Shown here piece after piece: positions 37,210 through 49,769 of a stretch of DNA of 64,000 bases (positions within the stretch are counted from its first letter, which is position 1; every line of letters begins with the position of its first letter). Under the pieces are notes generated by a model. That model was not told the origin of the DNA and searched no databases. It saw only the letters and a list, made by a program, of their open reading frames with translations. The stretch comes from Sipunculus nudus (Eukaryota > Annelida > Sipuncula > Golfingiida > Sipunculidae), in contig CM049318.1 in the NCBI GenBank assembly GCA_026874595.1, forward strand, positions 36,723,956-36,787,955, read 5' to 3'. The position numbers and the translations under genes are program-made.

Positions 37210-40020
37210 GACCCAGGAAGGGGTCGAAATATTAGGCAAAGACAATTGATGCATATGTGGGTATTTCTACAGAAATGTCGCTTTTCATGTCCAAAAACTA
37301 TATTTGTTACTAAAAATTATCAAATGCTAAAGATGGCATGAATAACCATGCAAATTGTTGCTAAAGCTATAACCATTATTATGAGATAAAAATAATTTAA
37401 ATCGGGCCAGAAATACAGACTGAAAAAAACTGCAAATGTTACAATACCCTAAAATTTCTGATGTGCCTTTTTTCGGATCTTAAATTCAAAACAGCGTTAT
37501 TCTGTAATTACTTTTCCATTTATAGAGATTTTTTCTTTTCAACGTGGTCATGGGGTGAAAGTTTATTAAGATGATATTTTTGCTTGATTTTTTCCTGACC
37601 GTTTTGTTTTTAATACCAAAAATTTTGATATAAAAAGTATGTCCCCCAAGATACTCGGCGTCGTTACCTGACCTTTTGACCTCGTAGCACGTGAACAATA
37701 ACCACTTTACTGATGCAGTGAGCAGCGTTTATTAGAGTTCAGGAAAATTTGTACACATACACCATAATTAAATTGAGTAACTGTCATATTAATGTTGTCT
37801 GTTAATCATGAAAGGTTAAAAAATCACCGTATGTTTATTTAGACTCGACACTGTTACACTTGCATAAAAGTAACTCCTCGAAAATGGCCTCATCTTGTTG
37901 CCCCTGTAGAGATAACTCGTGCTGCCCTCTTACGGACGGTATGGAAGTTATTTTTGTCCTGCATCTGACGTATATATGAAAAATCTTAACACCTTTACCA
38001 CTCGAAACCGTTACCTGCATAAAAAATAACGCCGTCGAGAGCAAGGTAACGATGACGAGTACTTGGTATTAAATCCAACATGTGATATAGAATTTAAAAC
38101 ATATTTTGGGATAAATATTTTAAACATTTGCGTTTCTTTTATTCAAACAGGTATTTGCTTGTTTTAATACATAACTAGCTGCACCCATGGAAAATCATGG
38201 GCTCTATCTGATGCATATTTTTCTAATGAGCTGATAGGGACTGAACGACGCATATTTTAATCCTAAGTTTTTTTGCAGGAACTTTTGTCATGTGTTTTAC
38301 TTATATGATATAAAGATTACTTCTGCTGGAATTTTCCAGGAATACCCTCGCCCAAAATGTTAACATAGATAGAAAAATTATTCAATTCAAGAAATAAAAA
38401 ATAAAATAAATTTTGGAAAAGACGTGAGGCATATAGAGGGTGTACGCATTTTTTAAGTGAGTTTTATTTAAGTTTTTAATTTGATAAACAGCATGCGTCC
38501 GATAGTTTCATTTCTTTGAAAATATCGTAGATATCACGATTGTATAAAAAACATTCTACCGTTAAATTATATGAAAGATATTTTGTATTAGTTGAAGTTC
38601 AGGCGACATCATGAAACACGATGTTTATTCAGTGTAGTCAGTTGAAGGTATAGTCTGAGGCATGTTAACAGACACATGCGTTATTTGTATACACGTACAT
38701 ATATGTCGTTGAAGTCTTGTACGCGAAACGTATAACTGCCAATGTGATAAAGATAGGCCCAGAAAAATATATTCCAACTGTATAAAGTTTTTGGTTTAAG
38801 TACTGTAAATTGTTAGGGAATATTCAGGTCTGATGCAAAACTGACAACTCTCCCAGATTAAAAGAAGTCAATCTGATATATTTCGATGAAAGCATTAAGC
38901 AAAGAAACCACTTCAGCCTTGGTTCGTTGCATTGTCTTTCAGCAAATTAACGCAAAATGAACATTTGTGGAAGGGTAGAGTATAACTGCATCCGAAATCG
39001 ATTACATTTTTGGAAGTAATCAGAATCACCATAATACATTTTTCTTAAGTGCCATAATAACAATTGCACAAAGGAATAATTATAAGGGGATATTCCTTTG
39101 TCCCCAAGTAGAAGCCGCCAATTCGTATGCAGTTGTTCTGGCACTCGCCTGGCGAACCCGTGTTTCTGAACCTTGACAATATTTTGCTTAAAAAGTGCAC
39201 TTATGAACAAACGACTGAGTAGTTGATTCTGGCCTGGGTTTCAAAGTCCTTAAGATATTGAGGACCCATAGTAGTATGTGCAATCCCCCCCCCCCCCACC
39301 CGGGCCTCCATTTGAAAAACATTTTATCAAACAACCCATAAATCGGCCGAACTAATTAAACCATAGATATTACGGAAAGTACTTCTGAATGTGTGTAAAT
39401 CAGCAAACCTGTAAACCTATAAAACGGTGATCGTGACATGTTAAGGGTCTCAGCTCTTTGTGTCCAATCAACGAAAAAGTGCTCCCCATTAAAAGATTCA
39501 TGTGGAAATTTGTTCCGCGCTTGAATTTATTTATTTGTTCTGCCACTCGCAAGGGTAAACGCATGTTACTGAAGCATGACAGTGTTTACACATGAAACCC
39601 ATACACGTGAACACATGACTGATATTAAAGGGGATTCAGGTGGAGGTTTTTACGCCCTGGCTACAGATTCTAGTTAGTCATGTTTCACCGTCCATTCAGA
39701 CAACGGATCTTAACAAATATATGTGACCCCCCCCCCCCACCCCACCACCCAACCCGAATGATTATTAAGTTGTGGGGCTTCTTTTTGAGAAAAAAATACT
39801 TCATAAAACATATGTCTTGGCCGAAGTTTTAAAATTATGGTTATCATGGAAAGATTTTTTTTTTCATGTATAAAAATCAACAAACGGTGGTCACATCACT
39901 GGACTCAGTGCGTGGTGTTGACTAAACTGAAAAGCACTCGCATTGAAAGCGGAGTCATGTGGTCTTTGGATTAAAAACCTTTACTTCCTTCTGAGATAAT
40001 AAAAAAATCCTTTAGAGGCG
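37210..40020. other. Non-coding interior of the 6.8-kb element
   Basis: AT-rich with frames under 90 codons. No motif recognised. Two C-rich runs (39287-39297 and 39727-39737) lie close to short phrases that may be ends of further decayed elements. Confidence 0.35.
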
Positions 40021-40025
40021 TTACG

Positions 40026-40358
40026 ATGGATATCGTTGATCAATGGGGATTAAATTGGACCCGGGTGCCGGCGTATTGCAAGGAAATCGCTTTTGGGCAG
40101 GACATGCGCTCTGGCCACGGTCTTAACAAGCCAGTGAAAATCCACAAGGCGCCTCCTGAAAGGCGTGGAAAACCTTGCAGCACAAAAGACATAGGGGCAC
40201 CTAATAGGGAAATATTAAAAATATTAATAATTCAGCTTAATAGGGAATTATCCCGCAAAATAAAACAAACTTGTCCTAGAAGAGCGCACCACCGATACGT
40301 CTGTCGAATTTGGAGAGTCAAATCAGAACGAAAGCAGATAAATCGATATTGTCAATAG
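40026..40358 (+). other. Unassigned 110-codon open frame before the LINE
   Basis: Basic, Lys/Arg/His-rich frame (KPVKIHKAPPERRGKP) just 5' of the LINE coding region. It could be LINE 5' leader sequence or chance. No domain recognised. Confidence 0.2.
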
Positions 40359-40517
40359 GTGGCGCCCTTAGAGGCTGCACTGTGTATTGGCTCTCAATCT
40401 AAGGAGAAATTCTTGCAGAAAGAGGCTTTGTTACACATTGAAATTTACACCATCATATGGACAAGATTCTTAAGAGTATGCTGAAAGTGTTTCAGTGTTG
40501 GTTACCATCAGGAAAGT

Positions 40518-42851
40518 GTGCATTTTCATCAGAATTATGAAATAGATTTCCTGCATAGGACCATTTCTGAAGACATGCATCAGTGGTTTCTTTGTTTGCT
40601 TGCCTTGTGCGTAACTCTCTGGATCAATGGCACGATGGTTAACGGGACTTATTCACGAGCAGAGCTTAGTGCCTTTCAATTAACTACAAGCCACATTCAA
40701 TTGTCATTGTTACACATTCTAAGAGACCTGGATATTTGCGTCACTCCAAAGACAAGGAGGGGAACCAAGGCAGGTAGAGGTAAACAAAGGCCCATTGCTA
40801 AGGTCACAGGCATTGGACACAAGAGACTCAAACACAAAGGCAAGTCCAAGGCAAACCACAACACTCATATCATACTTAATTATACCACTCAAAACTGTTG
40901 TGTTAGTAAAGTTCCACTGAAGGCTACACTTTTGAATGCCAGATCTGTGTGTAATAAGAGTATATTACTGAGTGAATATGTAACAGAGAAAGATCTTGAT
41001 GTTTTACTTGTAACAGAGACATGGTTAAAACCAGGAGATACATCAGTTGTGTCAAAGCTCTGCCCAGAAGGCTACAGCTTCCTAGGAAAATCACGTCAAA
41101 CTAGCAAAACTAGAGGAGGTGGTGTAGGCATTGTCTACAAGTCAAACTTGCCCCTCCATCAGCAGCCATCCCCTATAGACAATCTGTTATCCTTTGAGGT
41201 GCTGTCAGTGAATCTGAAGGGCCCAAAACCTTTTAGTCTGTTCCCCATCTACCGACCCCCTCCTTCACAAAGAAATGGACTTACAATATCAAATTTTATG
41301 CATGAAATAGAACTTTTTCTTGCCGCTGTCAGTGCCATCCAGCATCCAGTCTGTGTTCTTGGGGATTTTAATCTGCATATGGATGTAGATGATGACAGGT
41401 TCTCCAAGCAGTTCACTTCAATACTCCGGTCGTTTGGTATGTGCCAGATTGTGCCTTCATCTACACACAAAAGCAACCACATACTGGACCTTGTAATCAT
41501 CAGAGATGATGAAGACAGAGTGAAGGTCGTGGGTGTGCGCGATGATCACATCTCAGACCACTATTCTGTGGAATGTACAATCCATGTCTCAGTGGATAAA
41601 TCACCACAGACCACAGTATGTGCCAGGAAACTCCGGGCCATTAACATAGATCAATTTGCAGCAGATCTGTCTTTAGGTCTGGATATCGGAGTGCTGGATG
41701 GAAATGCGTCACAGTTAGTAGAATTGTACAATTACACTGTAACAAATATTCTGGACAAACATGCCCCAGCCCGACCCATTCGTAAAAAGCAGGTAACCAT
41801 GAAGCCATGGTACTCGGACATTATCCATTGTGCCAGAAGGAAAAGAAGGCAGTTAGAGAGAAAGCTGAGGAAAGATCCTATAGAAATCAATAAGCAGATG
41901 TTCTTGCACCAGAGAGGCTTCGTTGTTAAACTGATAGATGAGGCTAAGAGGTCATACTATAGACAGAAATTTAGTGATGCAACACCCAAAGAGACCTTCA
42001 GACTAGTGAGTGATCTACTTGGGTCTGGAACTGGCAGAAAATTACCCTCTACAGATAGTCCGGAAATACTCAGCAACAGCTTCGTAAACTTCTTCACATC
42101 TAAGGTGTTGAAGATTCGAAATGACTTGGATAGCACAAGTGTAGATATGGATTTGATCAGGACGTCCCACGGAGCACCCCCGCCTGCTATGGTCACTTTT
42201 CATCCAGTATCCTCCGAGGAGCTGCAGAAATTCATCCAGAAAAGTCCAAACAAATCCTGTAGCCTGGATCCTTTGACAACAAATCTTCTGAAAAATCCTA
42301 TTGTGCTACGTTCATTATTGCCATGCCTTACATCTGTAATAAATACCTCAATTACATCATCCGAGGTACCACTTTGCTTGAAAGAAGCTCTTATAACACC
42401 ACTTTTGAAGAAGGATGGTCTTGACCAAGAGGATTTGAAGAACTATCGTCCTGTGGCAAATCTTTCGTTCGTAAGCAAATTACTGGAGAGAGTGGTTGCA
42501 AAGCAGATCCAGGACCACATGACACAGAATCAACTCCACGATCCACTCCAATCTGCCTACAAACCAAGGCACAGTACAGAAACAGCACTGATAAGGATAA
42601 AGAATGATATTGACCATGCACTGGATACAGGCCAGGGAGTAGTACTCCTTCTGCTTAACCTCTCTGCAGCCTTCGATGCGTTAGACCATGGCATCCTAAT
42701 TGAGAGACTAGTTGAGGAAGTGGCATTCAAGGTTCAGCACTGGATTGGTGCAAGTCATAACTTACAACTCGCACTCACCGTGTTAACCTCAGTGGTGTAC
42801 TATCTGATCCAGCCATGCTCACTGTGGGAGTGCCGCAAGGATCAGTATTAG
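40518..42851 (+). pseudogene. LINE endonuclease plus N-terminal RT frame
   Basis: 777 codons open. The true homologous part ends at about 42708; the last ~45 codons are out-of-frame translation after the frameshift. The ATG at 40518 is only the first available, and the basic leader begins about 60 residues later. Confidence 0.8.
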
Positions 42852-43777
42852 GTCCTTTGTTATTTCTTATCTACATCCTTCCTCTGCGTAGAGTTGTCGA
42901 GGCCTTCGGTGTACATAGACACGGATACGCTGATGACACCCAACTTTATGAATTCTTCAAACTCAGTGACCAGCAAGGCCTTGCTCAATCCCTGAGGAAG
43001 ATTGAACAATGTGCAGCTGGTGTTAGAGCGTGGATGATTAAGAACAAACTAAAGTTGAATGATTCCAAAACCGAACTCCTTATCATATCACCCAGGTACC
43101 ATCTTAATAAGATCCTTAGCGCTGAACCTAAGATCTGTATTGGTAGTGCAGAAATAAGACCAGTACACACTGTCAGAAATCTTGGGGCCAATTTCGATGC
43201 CAATATGAGTATGGAGTGTCAGACAAGATCAGTCGTGAAGAACATTTTTTACCATCTTCGCAGAATTGGTAAGATCCGGAACCATCTTGATGACCAGACA
43301 GCTGCTAAGACCATCAACGCACTGATTACATCAAGATTGGACAACAACAACAGCCTGCTAACTGGAACTTCCAATGCTAACATCCATCGCCTCCAACTTG
43401 CACAAAACGCATCAGCCCGATTACTTACAAGGTCCAGGAAGTACGACAGCATCGGACCTGTTCTAAGACAGCTTCACTGGCTGCCTGTTGAAAGGAGAAT
43501 CACATTTAAAGTCCTCACACAAGTGTATAAAGCGCTGAATGATAGCCTGTATCCACTGTATTTGCGCCAACTGTTTGTGGAATATTCTCCCCGCAGGTCT
43601 CTTCGTTCTTCTGATGCTCACAGGATAGTCTGTGTACCTCGCTCCCATAATGTATATGGTGACAGACAATTTTCCAAGTACGCTGCCACCGCATGGAATT
43701 CTTTACCAGACTCTGTTAGAGCGTGTACACATATTGAATCATTTAAGCGTGCTCTCAAGACATACTTATTTTCTTAA
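42815..43777 (+). pseudogene. LINE C-terminal RT frame
   Basis: 320 codons beginning just before the GVPQGS box (motif B). It includes YADDTQLY (motif C) and a C-terminal thumb/tail region ending ALKTYLFS. In-frame homologous sequence extends upstream to about 42712 before the TAA stop. Confidence 0.85.
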
Positions 43778-43964
43778 CCCTTTGTATCAGCGCATAGAAA
43801 TGTATATTATATTTGCGCTTTATAAATGAACTCTATCATATCATATCATATCATTTAGGAAAAAAACCCAACTCCGTATTAATTATATAGAAAGAATACT
43901 GGTATTCCAGTAGTTACTACGGTTATTTTTACTTCAGAAGGTCAACACCGTTAGAACACCGTGG

Positions 43965-43988
43965 GGGGGGGGGGGGGGGGGGGGGGGG
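43965..43988. repeat. Poly-G tract
   Basis: An uninterrupted run of about 24 G immediately inside the right end of the 6.8-kb element. Such runs next to the CTGGCTACGTCCCTG end are a feature of the element. Confidence 0.9.
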
Positions 43989-44008
43989 CTGCTCTGGCTA
44001 CGTCCCTG

Positions 44009-44407
44009 ATTAATCCGTTCCGACACAGCCAGTGAGATGGACGTGCATGGACATTATAGTTTTATTTATCACCAGAAAGAATCCTGACCATACGTTTTAT
44101 TATTATGATGGAATTGGAAAAGCTGTTCGCAGGATGTTTGAAATGTTATCAGATCTTTCCAATTGACTGCCATTAACGAACAATATTTTTTGTTGATAAG
44201 ATTTTGTGCACATAATAGCCATTTTGTATAATTGTGGTTTTACTATGTTTGTAGGTCTTTTTGTATTGTGAGATCGCGAAAACTAAACCTTAACGAAACA
44301 CTGAAAAAGTGTAATTCGCAAAATCTTACTGATTATCGGGCCACCCATGTATTTCACCTGCGAATCTGGTGTCCTTATTCAAGGACAGATATTAATCTAC
44401 ATGCTGC
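44009..44407 (+). repeat. Tandem duplication, copy 1 right part
   Basis: 44018-44150 matches 45041-45165 (GACACAGC, ATCACCAGAAAGAATCCTGA versus ATCATCAGAAAGAATCTTGA, GGAAAAG.(C/T)GTTCGCA). The segment 44355-44390 is an inverted match to 36588-36620. Confidence 0.65.
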
Positions 44408-45165
44408 ATGTGAGACCCATTTTATGGCAATTCATTTATCAGTGTTTATACCTTTATCTTTATATCTTTATATTCTAAAATCGCAATATTTATTTTCTTT
44501 TAGAGACATTCTTTTCAGTGGCGATTATATTTGATAGACAAATTAATGTGATCTCTTTCTGTTCTAGACTTTTAGAAAAAATAGAATTCCACTAGGTAAA
44601 CTAAATGGTATACAGCAATGGGTGCAAAAATACTGACAAACCGGTTTTCTGTCAACACGTGGATACAGCCGAATGTATTCAGTTATAATCATTTTATCAG
44701 TGCTGTATGTTAACAAGGCTTAACGGATGATTTCATTGAATGAAATTGCAAACAACTTATGTAACTGGAATATATTAAAGTCAAAATACCTACTTAGTCC
44801 TGGATTATGTTCCTAGCTTGTCTAGCCTTTAATTCCATTGTGTGGCACAGACCACCCATTGCAGTGTGAACTATTACATAATGGCAGAATGTTTGGGAAT
44901 ATCACATGATGTTTACTTGTGGTTTCTGTGAGGTTATATTGACGCCTTGGAAAAACCATAGCGCTGAAAAGAATGGTTTACCAAAACGCCGCCTGGTGGA
45001 CAGATGTAAAACTAATCCTCGTTTCGTCGGATATCTTCTCGACACAGCACTATAGGTAGTCATGGAAATAAGATTTGTACTTATCATCAGAAAGAATCTT
45101 GAAACGCCGCTTTATTAATATCAGGTGACTGGAAAAGTCGTTCGCAAGGTGTTTGATCACCATCA
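44408..45165 (+). repeat. Tandem duplication, copy 2 (no insertion)
   Basis: Continuous counterpart of 36627-37195 plus 44009-44150. It holds the empty site ACTAATCC at 45011-45018. No coding sequence seen. Confidence 0.7.
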
Positions 45166-46082
45166 TTTAAAAGTATTGGGAGGAATATAAAAAAGTACTC
45201 CATAGGACATAACACTTTAAAAGCCTTTAATATAAAGGCCGAGTTCTTGAACCGTCCGGTTCGCTTTTGAGTCATGTGACTGTGACTGACAGCCAGAGGC
45301 GAGCTTATCATATACAGACATCAGCCTGAGCACGTGGCTTACTGCTGACATGTATACATGTAGTGTATCCTTCTGTGCTGGTTAGCTGTGTATGGGTGTG
45401 AATCAGTAAATATCTTCATGTCTCCCTGGGTCCCAATAAATGTATAATCATTTCAATAATGACATGGGACATTACATGAATATGAACCCTGTTTTATCAT
45501 ATATTTGCTTTTGAGTAACCCGAGGAAGACGATAGTAATGAACAGATACCAACAGATACCCTCTTAATGAGGTTGCCTGTGTATGTGACATTACACATTA
45601 CAGAAATCCCCCTGTGCCTGTCGTCTTGGTAGCTCAGAACTCCAAGGGTAAATCAAGATTAATGGCTTGATTGAAAGACGTATACAAGCTGGAATCTGGA
45701 AAGCATGTTTCAGAGGCATCACAAGAAAATTATGTGGTTAAATGTATTTTTCATGCATATTTAAATTTCCAATTCATTTTGTCTGCTATTAATTTGAGTT
45801 TCTTTTGTCAACAATAACTCCAAAAGAGGTTTTTCTCACCTTCATACAGGCTTAAAAATACTTCAGCTTCTTCTCAAGTTGACTCACTAAAATCTATTCA
45901 ACAAATATTGCTGTCTGTTTCCCTAAGTAAATGAGAAATTCCTAACATTAATGAAATAACCCAATGTGGTTCCTGTTTCCTGTCCATGGCCTAGCAATAA
46001 ACTGACCAAGAATTTTTATTAAGCCAAGCCACAGCTTCACTCAGAAACTTGGTGAACATGTTCATGTGACTGTGTAGTGTGT
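45166..46082. other. Intergenic, no gene recognised
   Basis: AT-rich, short frames only. Nothing supported. Confidence 0.35.
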
Positions 46083-46090
46083 TCTCTCAT

Positions 46091-46992
46091 TAGTGGTGGG
46101 CCGATCATCGAGTTTTTTCGAAAGTCAGTCGGTTTGCTGCCACTTTCAAGCGCTCGATTACGAAAGGCAACTATCGATTACATGATACTCATGATTGTTT
46201 TCCAGAATGTCTTCAAATTATAGGCAAAAATTACTCTTCCATTTTTTACAACATTCCGCGCTTCATATAATGAATCTGTGTTCCCAAATAACCTCCGTAT
46301 ATAACTGAGTATGACACTGTAGGTGAGAGAACGGAGGACTTATTAAACCTCTGTGAACTGGCAGGGAGCTGCAGAATTAGCGGAGAGTTTTCTAACGAAA
46401 TGTCCATTGCAAAATACGGGCGGCTTGGCTTTAAAATGCTCCATAATGCTCCAGGTCTATGCCAATTTTGCAAGATTCTCTTAGAAATGATCTCCTCAAC
46501 TGATGTCAGGTGCCGCTGCCGCATGAGTAATTATATTTTTAGCTTTCAATTACTTATTTTTTAATTTTTACCCAAAATTATATGGGCCTGTAATTTTTCT
46601 GGCAGGTCTGTGAAACTAGTATCCATGTCGGCAGTCATCATAATTGTTATAAAATGAAAGTCCTGGTAGTGAAGTTAAAATGATACGCGGGAGTATTCAT
46701 GAGGGCCAGCAAGTAGATGCCCTGGACTGTGGTTAAATTCTTTATTACTATAATTAAATAAATGAATCTTTGAATAGCATATCTTAGTGATATTAGGAAA
46801 ATAAAAAAAAAAGGCAAAAGCTTCTTTTCGTCAGGTAGAATTACTAAGACATGCCGGCTGGGTTAAGAGAGTACAGTTTCACAGATAATTGCACATTTCT
46901 TTATATTTGTCTGAACCGATTAATAATCGATCATCGATCGGTTTGCCCAAACCGATGATCGATTATGAAAAAGTAACCGACTCCCACCACTA
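46091..46992. mobile_element. hAT-like non-autonomous element (TAGTGGTGGG ends)
   Basis: Left end TAGTGGTGGGCCGATCATCG, right end GACTCCCACCACTA, giving a 10-bp perfect inverted repeat with further inverted CGATCATCGAT-type words inside. It is flanked by TCTCTCAT (46083-46090) and ACTCTCAT (46993-47000), an 8-bp duplication with one mismatch. It is 902 bp. No transposase is visible; a 92-codon minus-strand frame inside is not recognised. Confidence 0.78.
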
Positions 46993-47390
46993 ACTCTCAT
47001 CCTGTTCATCAAGGTGTAATTTCTAACAAAGCTTGATTTAAACTGGGCTTATAAAGTTAACATTTAAAAGCCAATATGGATTTGTATGGTGAATGGAGTT
47101 TCAGCAGAGCTTGTTCTGGTGAGTACCAGTATTTGGAACAAAGTCAGTCACTGACTAATGACATGGCACGCCTGCTTGTGCACAAAGCCAAAGTATTTGT
47201 AGACTGTAAAGTATTTGCTGGAGTATCAATGTTTTAATATTCACGTACCTCTCATTCTGCCACTTAATTTATTGTGTCTCACTTACATATACTGACTAAC
47301 ATTAATATTCTCGTATCCCTCGTGTTCTTTGCGGGTCGTGAGGGTCACTTCGCTGGTTCCTGTAAAGGGCGCAAATACACAGAGGGGAAG

Positions 47391-47500
47391 AGAATCTGGA
47401 GAAGCCAAGTGGTTAAGGCACCCGACCGGATATCGGAAGATTGTGTTTTCGATTCCCACTTTCAGTGAACCGACTTCACTGTGTATACCATTTCCACATA
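47391..47500 (+). mobile_element. tRNA-derived SINE head
   Basis: An A-box-like CCAAGTGGTTAAGGC at 47405-47419 and a B-box-like TTTTCGATTCCCAC at about 47446-47459, spaced as in a tRNA, followed by a non-tRNA tail and TA-rich DNA. Stems do not close as a functional tRNA. The A-box resembles Ser/Leu tRNA heads. Confidence 0.55.
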
Positions 47501-47639
47501 TATATATATATACATCCATACCTACATCTACTATATTTATATAATTTCTTTCTACCTTTGTATTTGAGAATTAGCAATCATTTTAATGAGAGGGAGGGAG
47601 CATTTGCTTGAACATCGAGACCCATTAAATTAACCCTTT

Positions 47640-49600
47640 GATACCCAAGGCAGATATATTGGTGAAGCTTGCAGGAAAATTAAAGATACCCTTAATTATA
47701 TATATATATGATATGAAAAAAAGGTATTCTTATAAGTGTCGATTATGAAAAGGCTTTTGCTTCATTAGCATTGGGCTATTATTTTCAAAATATTAGATAT
47801 ATTTTATTTTGGGACTTCTTTGATTTTATGGGTTAAAATGTTTTACAAAATCATTTAAGCATGTTTAATGAATAACGGACTAACTTCTAGTTGTTTTCGG
47901 CTAGAAAGAGGGGTCAGACAAGGCGACCCTGTGTCTCCATACCTATTTATCTTATCACTTAAATTAATCGTATAAAAAATAATGATGATTTTAAAGGTAA
48001 ACAGGTTTAAAGAATGAAATCAAGTTATTGCTGTATGCATACGACACCATGGCCTTACTTGAATATATGTCATCAGCATATTTCTTTTTGAAAACCCAGA
48101 TAGATTTGCTATATGTCCAGGTACAAAAATTAATTAAGCGAAAACAGAGGTTATGTGGTTAGGTAGCTTACGTAAAGAAAAAGATTATTTAGGAATTACA
48201 TGGACAAGGCAGATAAAAACATTGCAAATACATGTGACTGAACAGCAGTCTCAGCGGGGGAAATTAAATATTGAACCTCAAATAATGAAAGTTAAAACGA
48301 AATGTCATCATGGAAGTCACGAGATCTTACGCTGAAGGGTCGAATATTAATATCAAAGTCCTTATTTTTCCAAATTCACACATATATGTCCAGTTCTTCC
48401 TTTAACGAAAGAATACGTTGAACGATTAAGTAGACGTATATGGATATTTTTGTAATTCTTTTCTTTGTCATTTGGGGGGCTTTCCAGTGCTACTAAATAG
48501 TCATTATCAGGTAGAAAAGTTACAGGGTCTGTGTAAAATACTGGAATTTTATTTGAATCTATTTTAGTTATGGAAAACATTTACAATGAATTCAGATACA
48601 GAACATTTTTTATGGAACAATCAAAATATTCAGATTGAAAACACAAGTGTTTTTAGTGAATATCTCTTCCAATCAGGTTTATAGTACAACAATGATTTTT
48701 TATAGTAAATAGAAATTTTATAGATTTTAATACTTGGAAATGTCGTGGTTTACCAGGTAAATATTATACCATTAAACCTATAGGGCACTTGTTGAACAGA
48801 TTAGAGTTGAACAAATAAAAGAAAAAGTTATAGAATCACCACAAACCATAACCAGAGTCATGTGTAGACCACAAACAGGAAATAAAGAGGTCAAAAAGGT
48901 GAATACTTAGGAATTTTATACTTCATATTTATATGAAGACACCAAAAAAGTATCCTGCAAAGATAACTATGAGCACATAGAATGAATACAATATAGATAA
49001 TGTTGAATGGAAATCATATTTCATTTAATTTACAAAATTAAACAAAAGATAGGAAATGCATTGAATTCTAGTATAAAATATACCTCAACTGTTTATATTT
49101 AAATGATACATTGTTCATGGGGGCATAGTTGAAAGTTCAGTGTGTACATTTTCAAGTATTAAATATACCACAACTGTTATATTTAAATGTTAAATTGTTC
49201 ATGTGGGGCATAGTGGAAAGTTCAATGTGTACATTTTGTAATCAAGATAAAGAGAATGTTAACATTTATTCCATCAGTGTGAAGTGGTGAAAACAGTTTT
49301 TGGATGATGTGTATGAAGGGTTTCAACTAGACGATGACCTTAAGAATAAAAAAAATTCGAATTCTAGGAATACCGGAGAGTACAAGCCTGAACAAGCTAG
49401 CCATTCATTCTCGATATTTTATATATAAAAGTAGATTTGCTCAGACAAAACCATACTATGAAAAAATTGTGAATTTTCAAAAAAAAATATGAGGTATTTA
49501 GAATGTATAAGGAAGTAACTTTAAATCAAAAATATTCAAAGATGGATAAAGCTGTGGAATTCAATTACTATGCCTTGTTCAGAGAAAAATATGATGAGTC
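47640..49600 (+). mobile_element. Degraded L1-like LINE fragment
   Basis: In broken plus-strand frames: RGVRQGDPVSPYLFIL at about 47908-47955, a decayed metal-binding motif C in the next 100 bp, FLWNNQNIQIENTSVF near 48610-48660, and a terminal zinc-knuckle-like CTFCNQDKENV near 49220 with HLFHQCEVVK in a shifted frame. The same protein family as the element at 53486-55555. Many stops and shifts; inactive. Confidence 0.75.
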
Positions 49601-49634
49601 ATGATCATGTACGACACTGAAACAGAAAGAAGGA

Positions 49635-49752
49635 CAGGAAAGATGGAGCATAAGGTCAAGGAAGGACAGGGAGGAAGGACAGGAAGGACAGGAAGGACAG
49701 GAAGGACAGGACGGAAGGACAGGAAGGACAGGAAGGACAGGACAGGAAGACA
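49635..49752. repeat. (GGAAGGACA)n minisatellite
   Basis: Units GGAAGGACA with variants, about 12 copies. The same motif forms 50830-51345. Confidence 0.9.
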
Positions 49753-49769
49753 GACATATATAGTATTGC

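Larger units (their letters stand above)
40518..43856 (+). mobile_element. Non-LTR retrotransposon, CR1/Jockey group, decayed
   Basis: Frame 1 (40518-42851) has a basic motif TRRGTKAGRGKQRPI, then an AP-type endonuclease (LLNARSVCNKS, LLVTETWL, VLGDFNLH, ISDHYSV). The reverse transcriptase begins with LKNYRPVANLSFVSKLLERV and QSAYKPRHSTETAL. The frame breaks near 42710 and continues in another frame to 43777 (GVPQGSVLGPLLFLIY, YADDTQLY, then a C-terminal domain). In the second frame a stop at about 42757 replaces the expected Tyr. Motif A reads LLNLSAAFDALDH, with Asn for the catalytic Asp. The 3' end is a short (TCATA)n tail at about 43833-43856 after TTTGCGCTTTATAAATGAA. It is inactive but young enough to retain most coding sequence. 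The exact 5' end is uncertain, perhaps near 40360. Confidence 0.88.
37196..44008. mobile_element. 6.8-kb non-autonomous DNA-transposon-like insertion with nested LINE
   Basis: Left end AGCGGCGTATCCAGG and right end CTGGCTACGTCCCTG are near-inverted (12 of 15). They are flanked by ATCAATCC (37188-37195) and ATTAATCC (44009-44016), an 8-bp duplication with one difference. The paralogous copy 2 of the surrounding duplication reads ACTAATCC at 45011-45018 with no insertion, which is an empty site. The interior has no transposase. Poly-C/poly-G runs occur at 39287, 39727 and 43965, and a LINE is nested at about 40.4-43.86 kb. An 8-bp duplication suggests hAT-type integration. Confidence 0.7.

Noticed and set aside
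36627-45165. LTR retrotransposon with LTRs at 36.6 and 44.4 kb
   Set aside because: No gag/pol of LTR type between them and the similarity extends beyond both sides of an inserted element; a tandem duplication with an insertion explains it better.
47391-47500. Functional tRNA gene
   Set aside because: A- and B-box-like words are present but acceptor and anticodon stems do not close; better explained as a SINE head.
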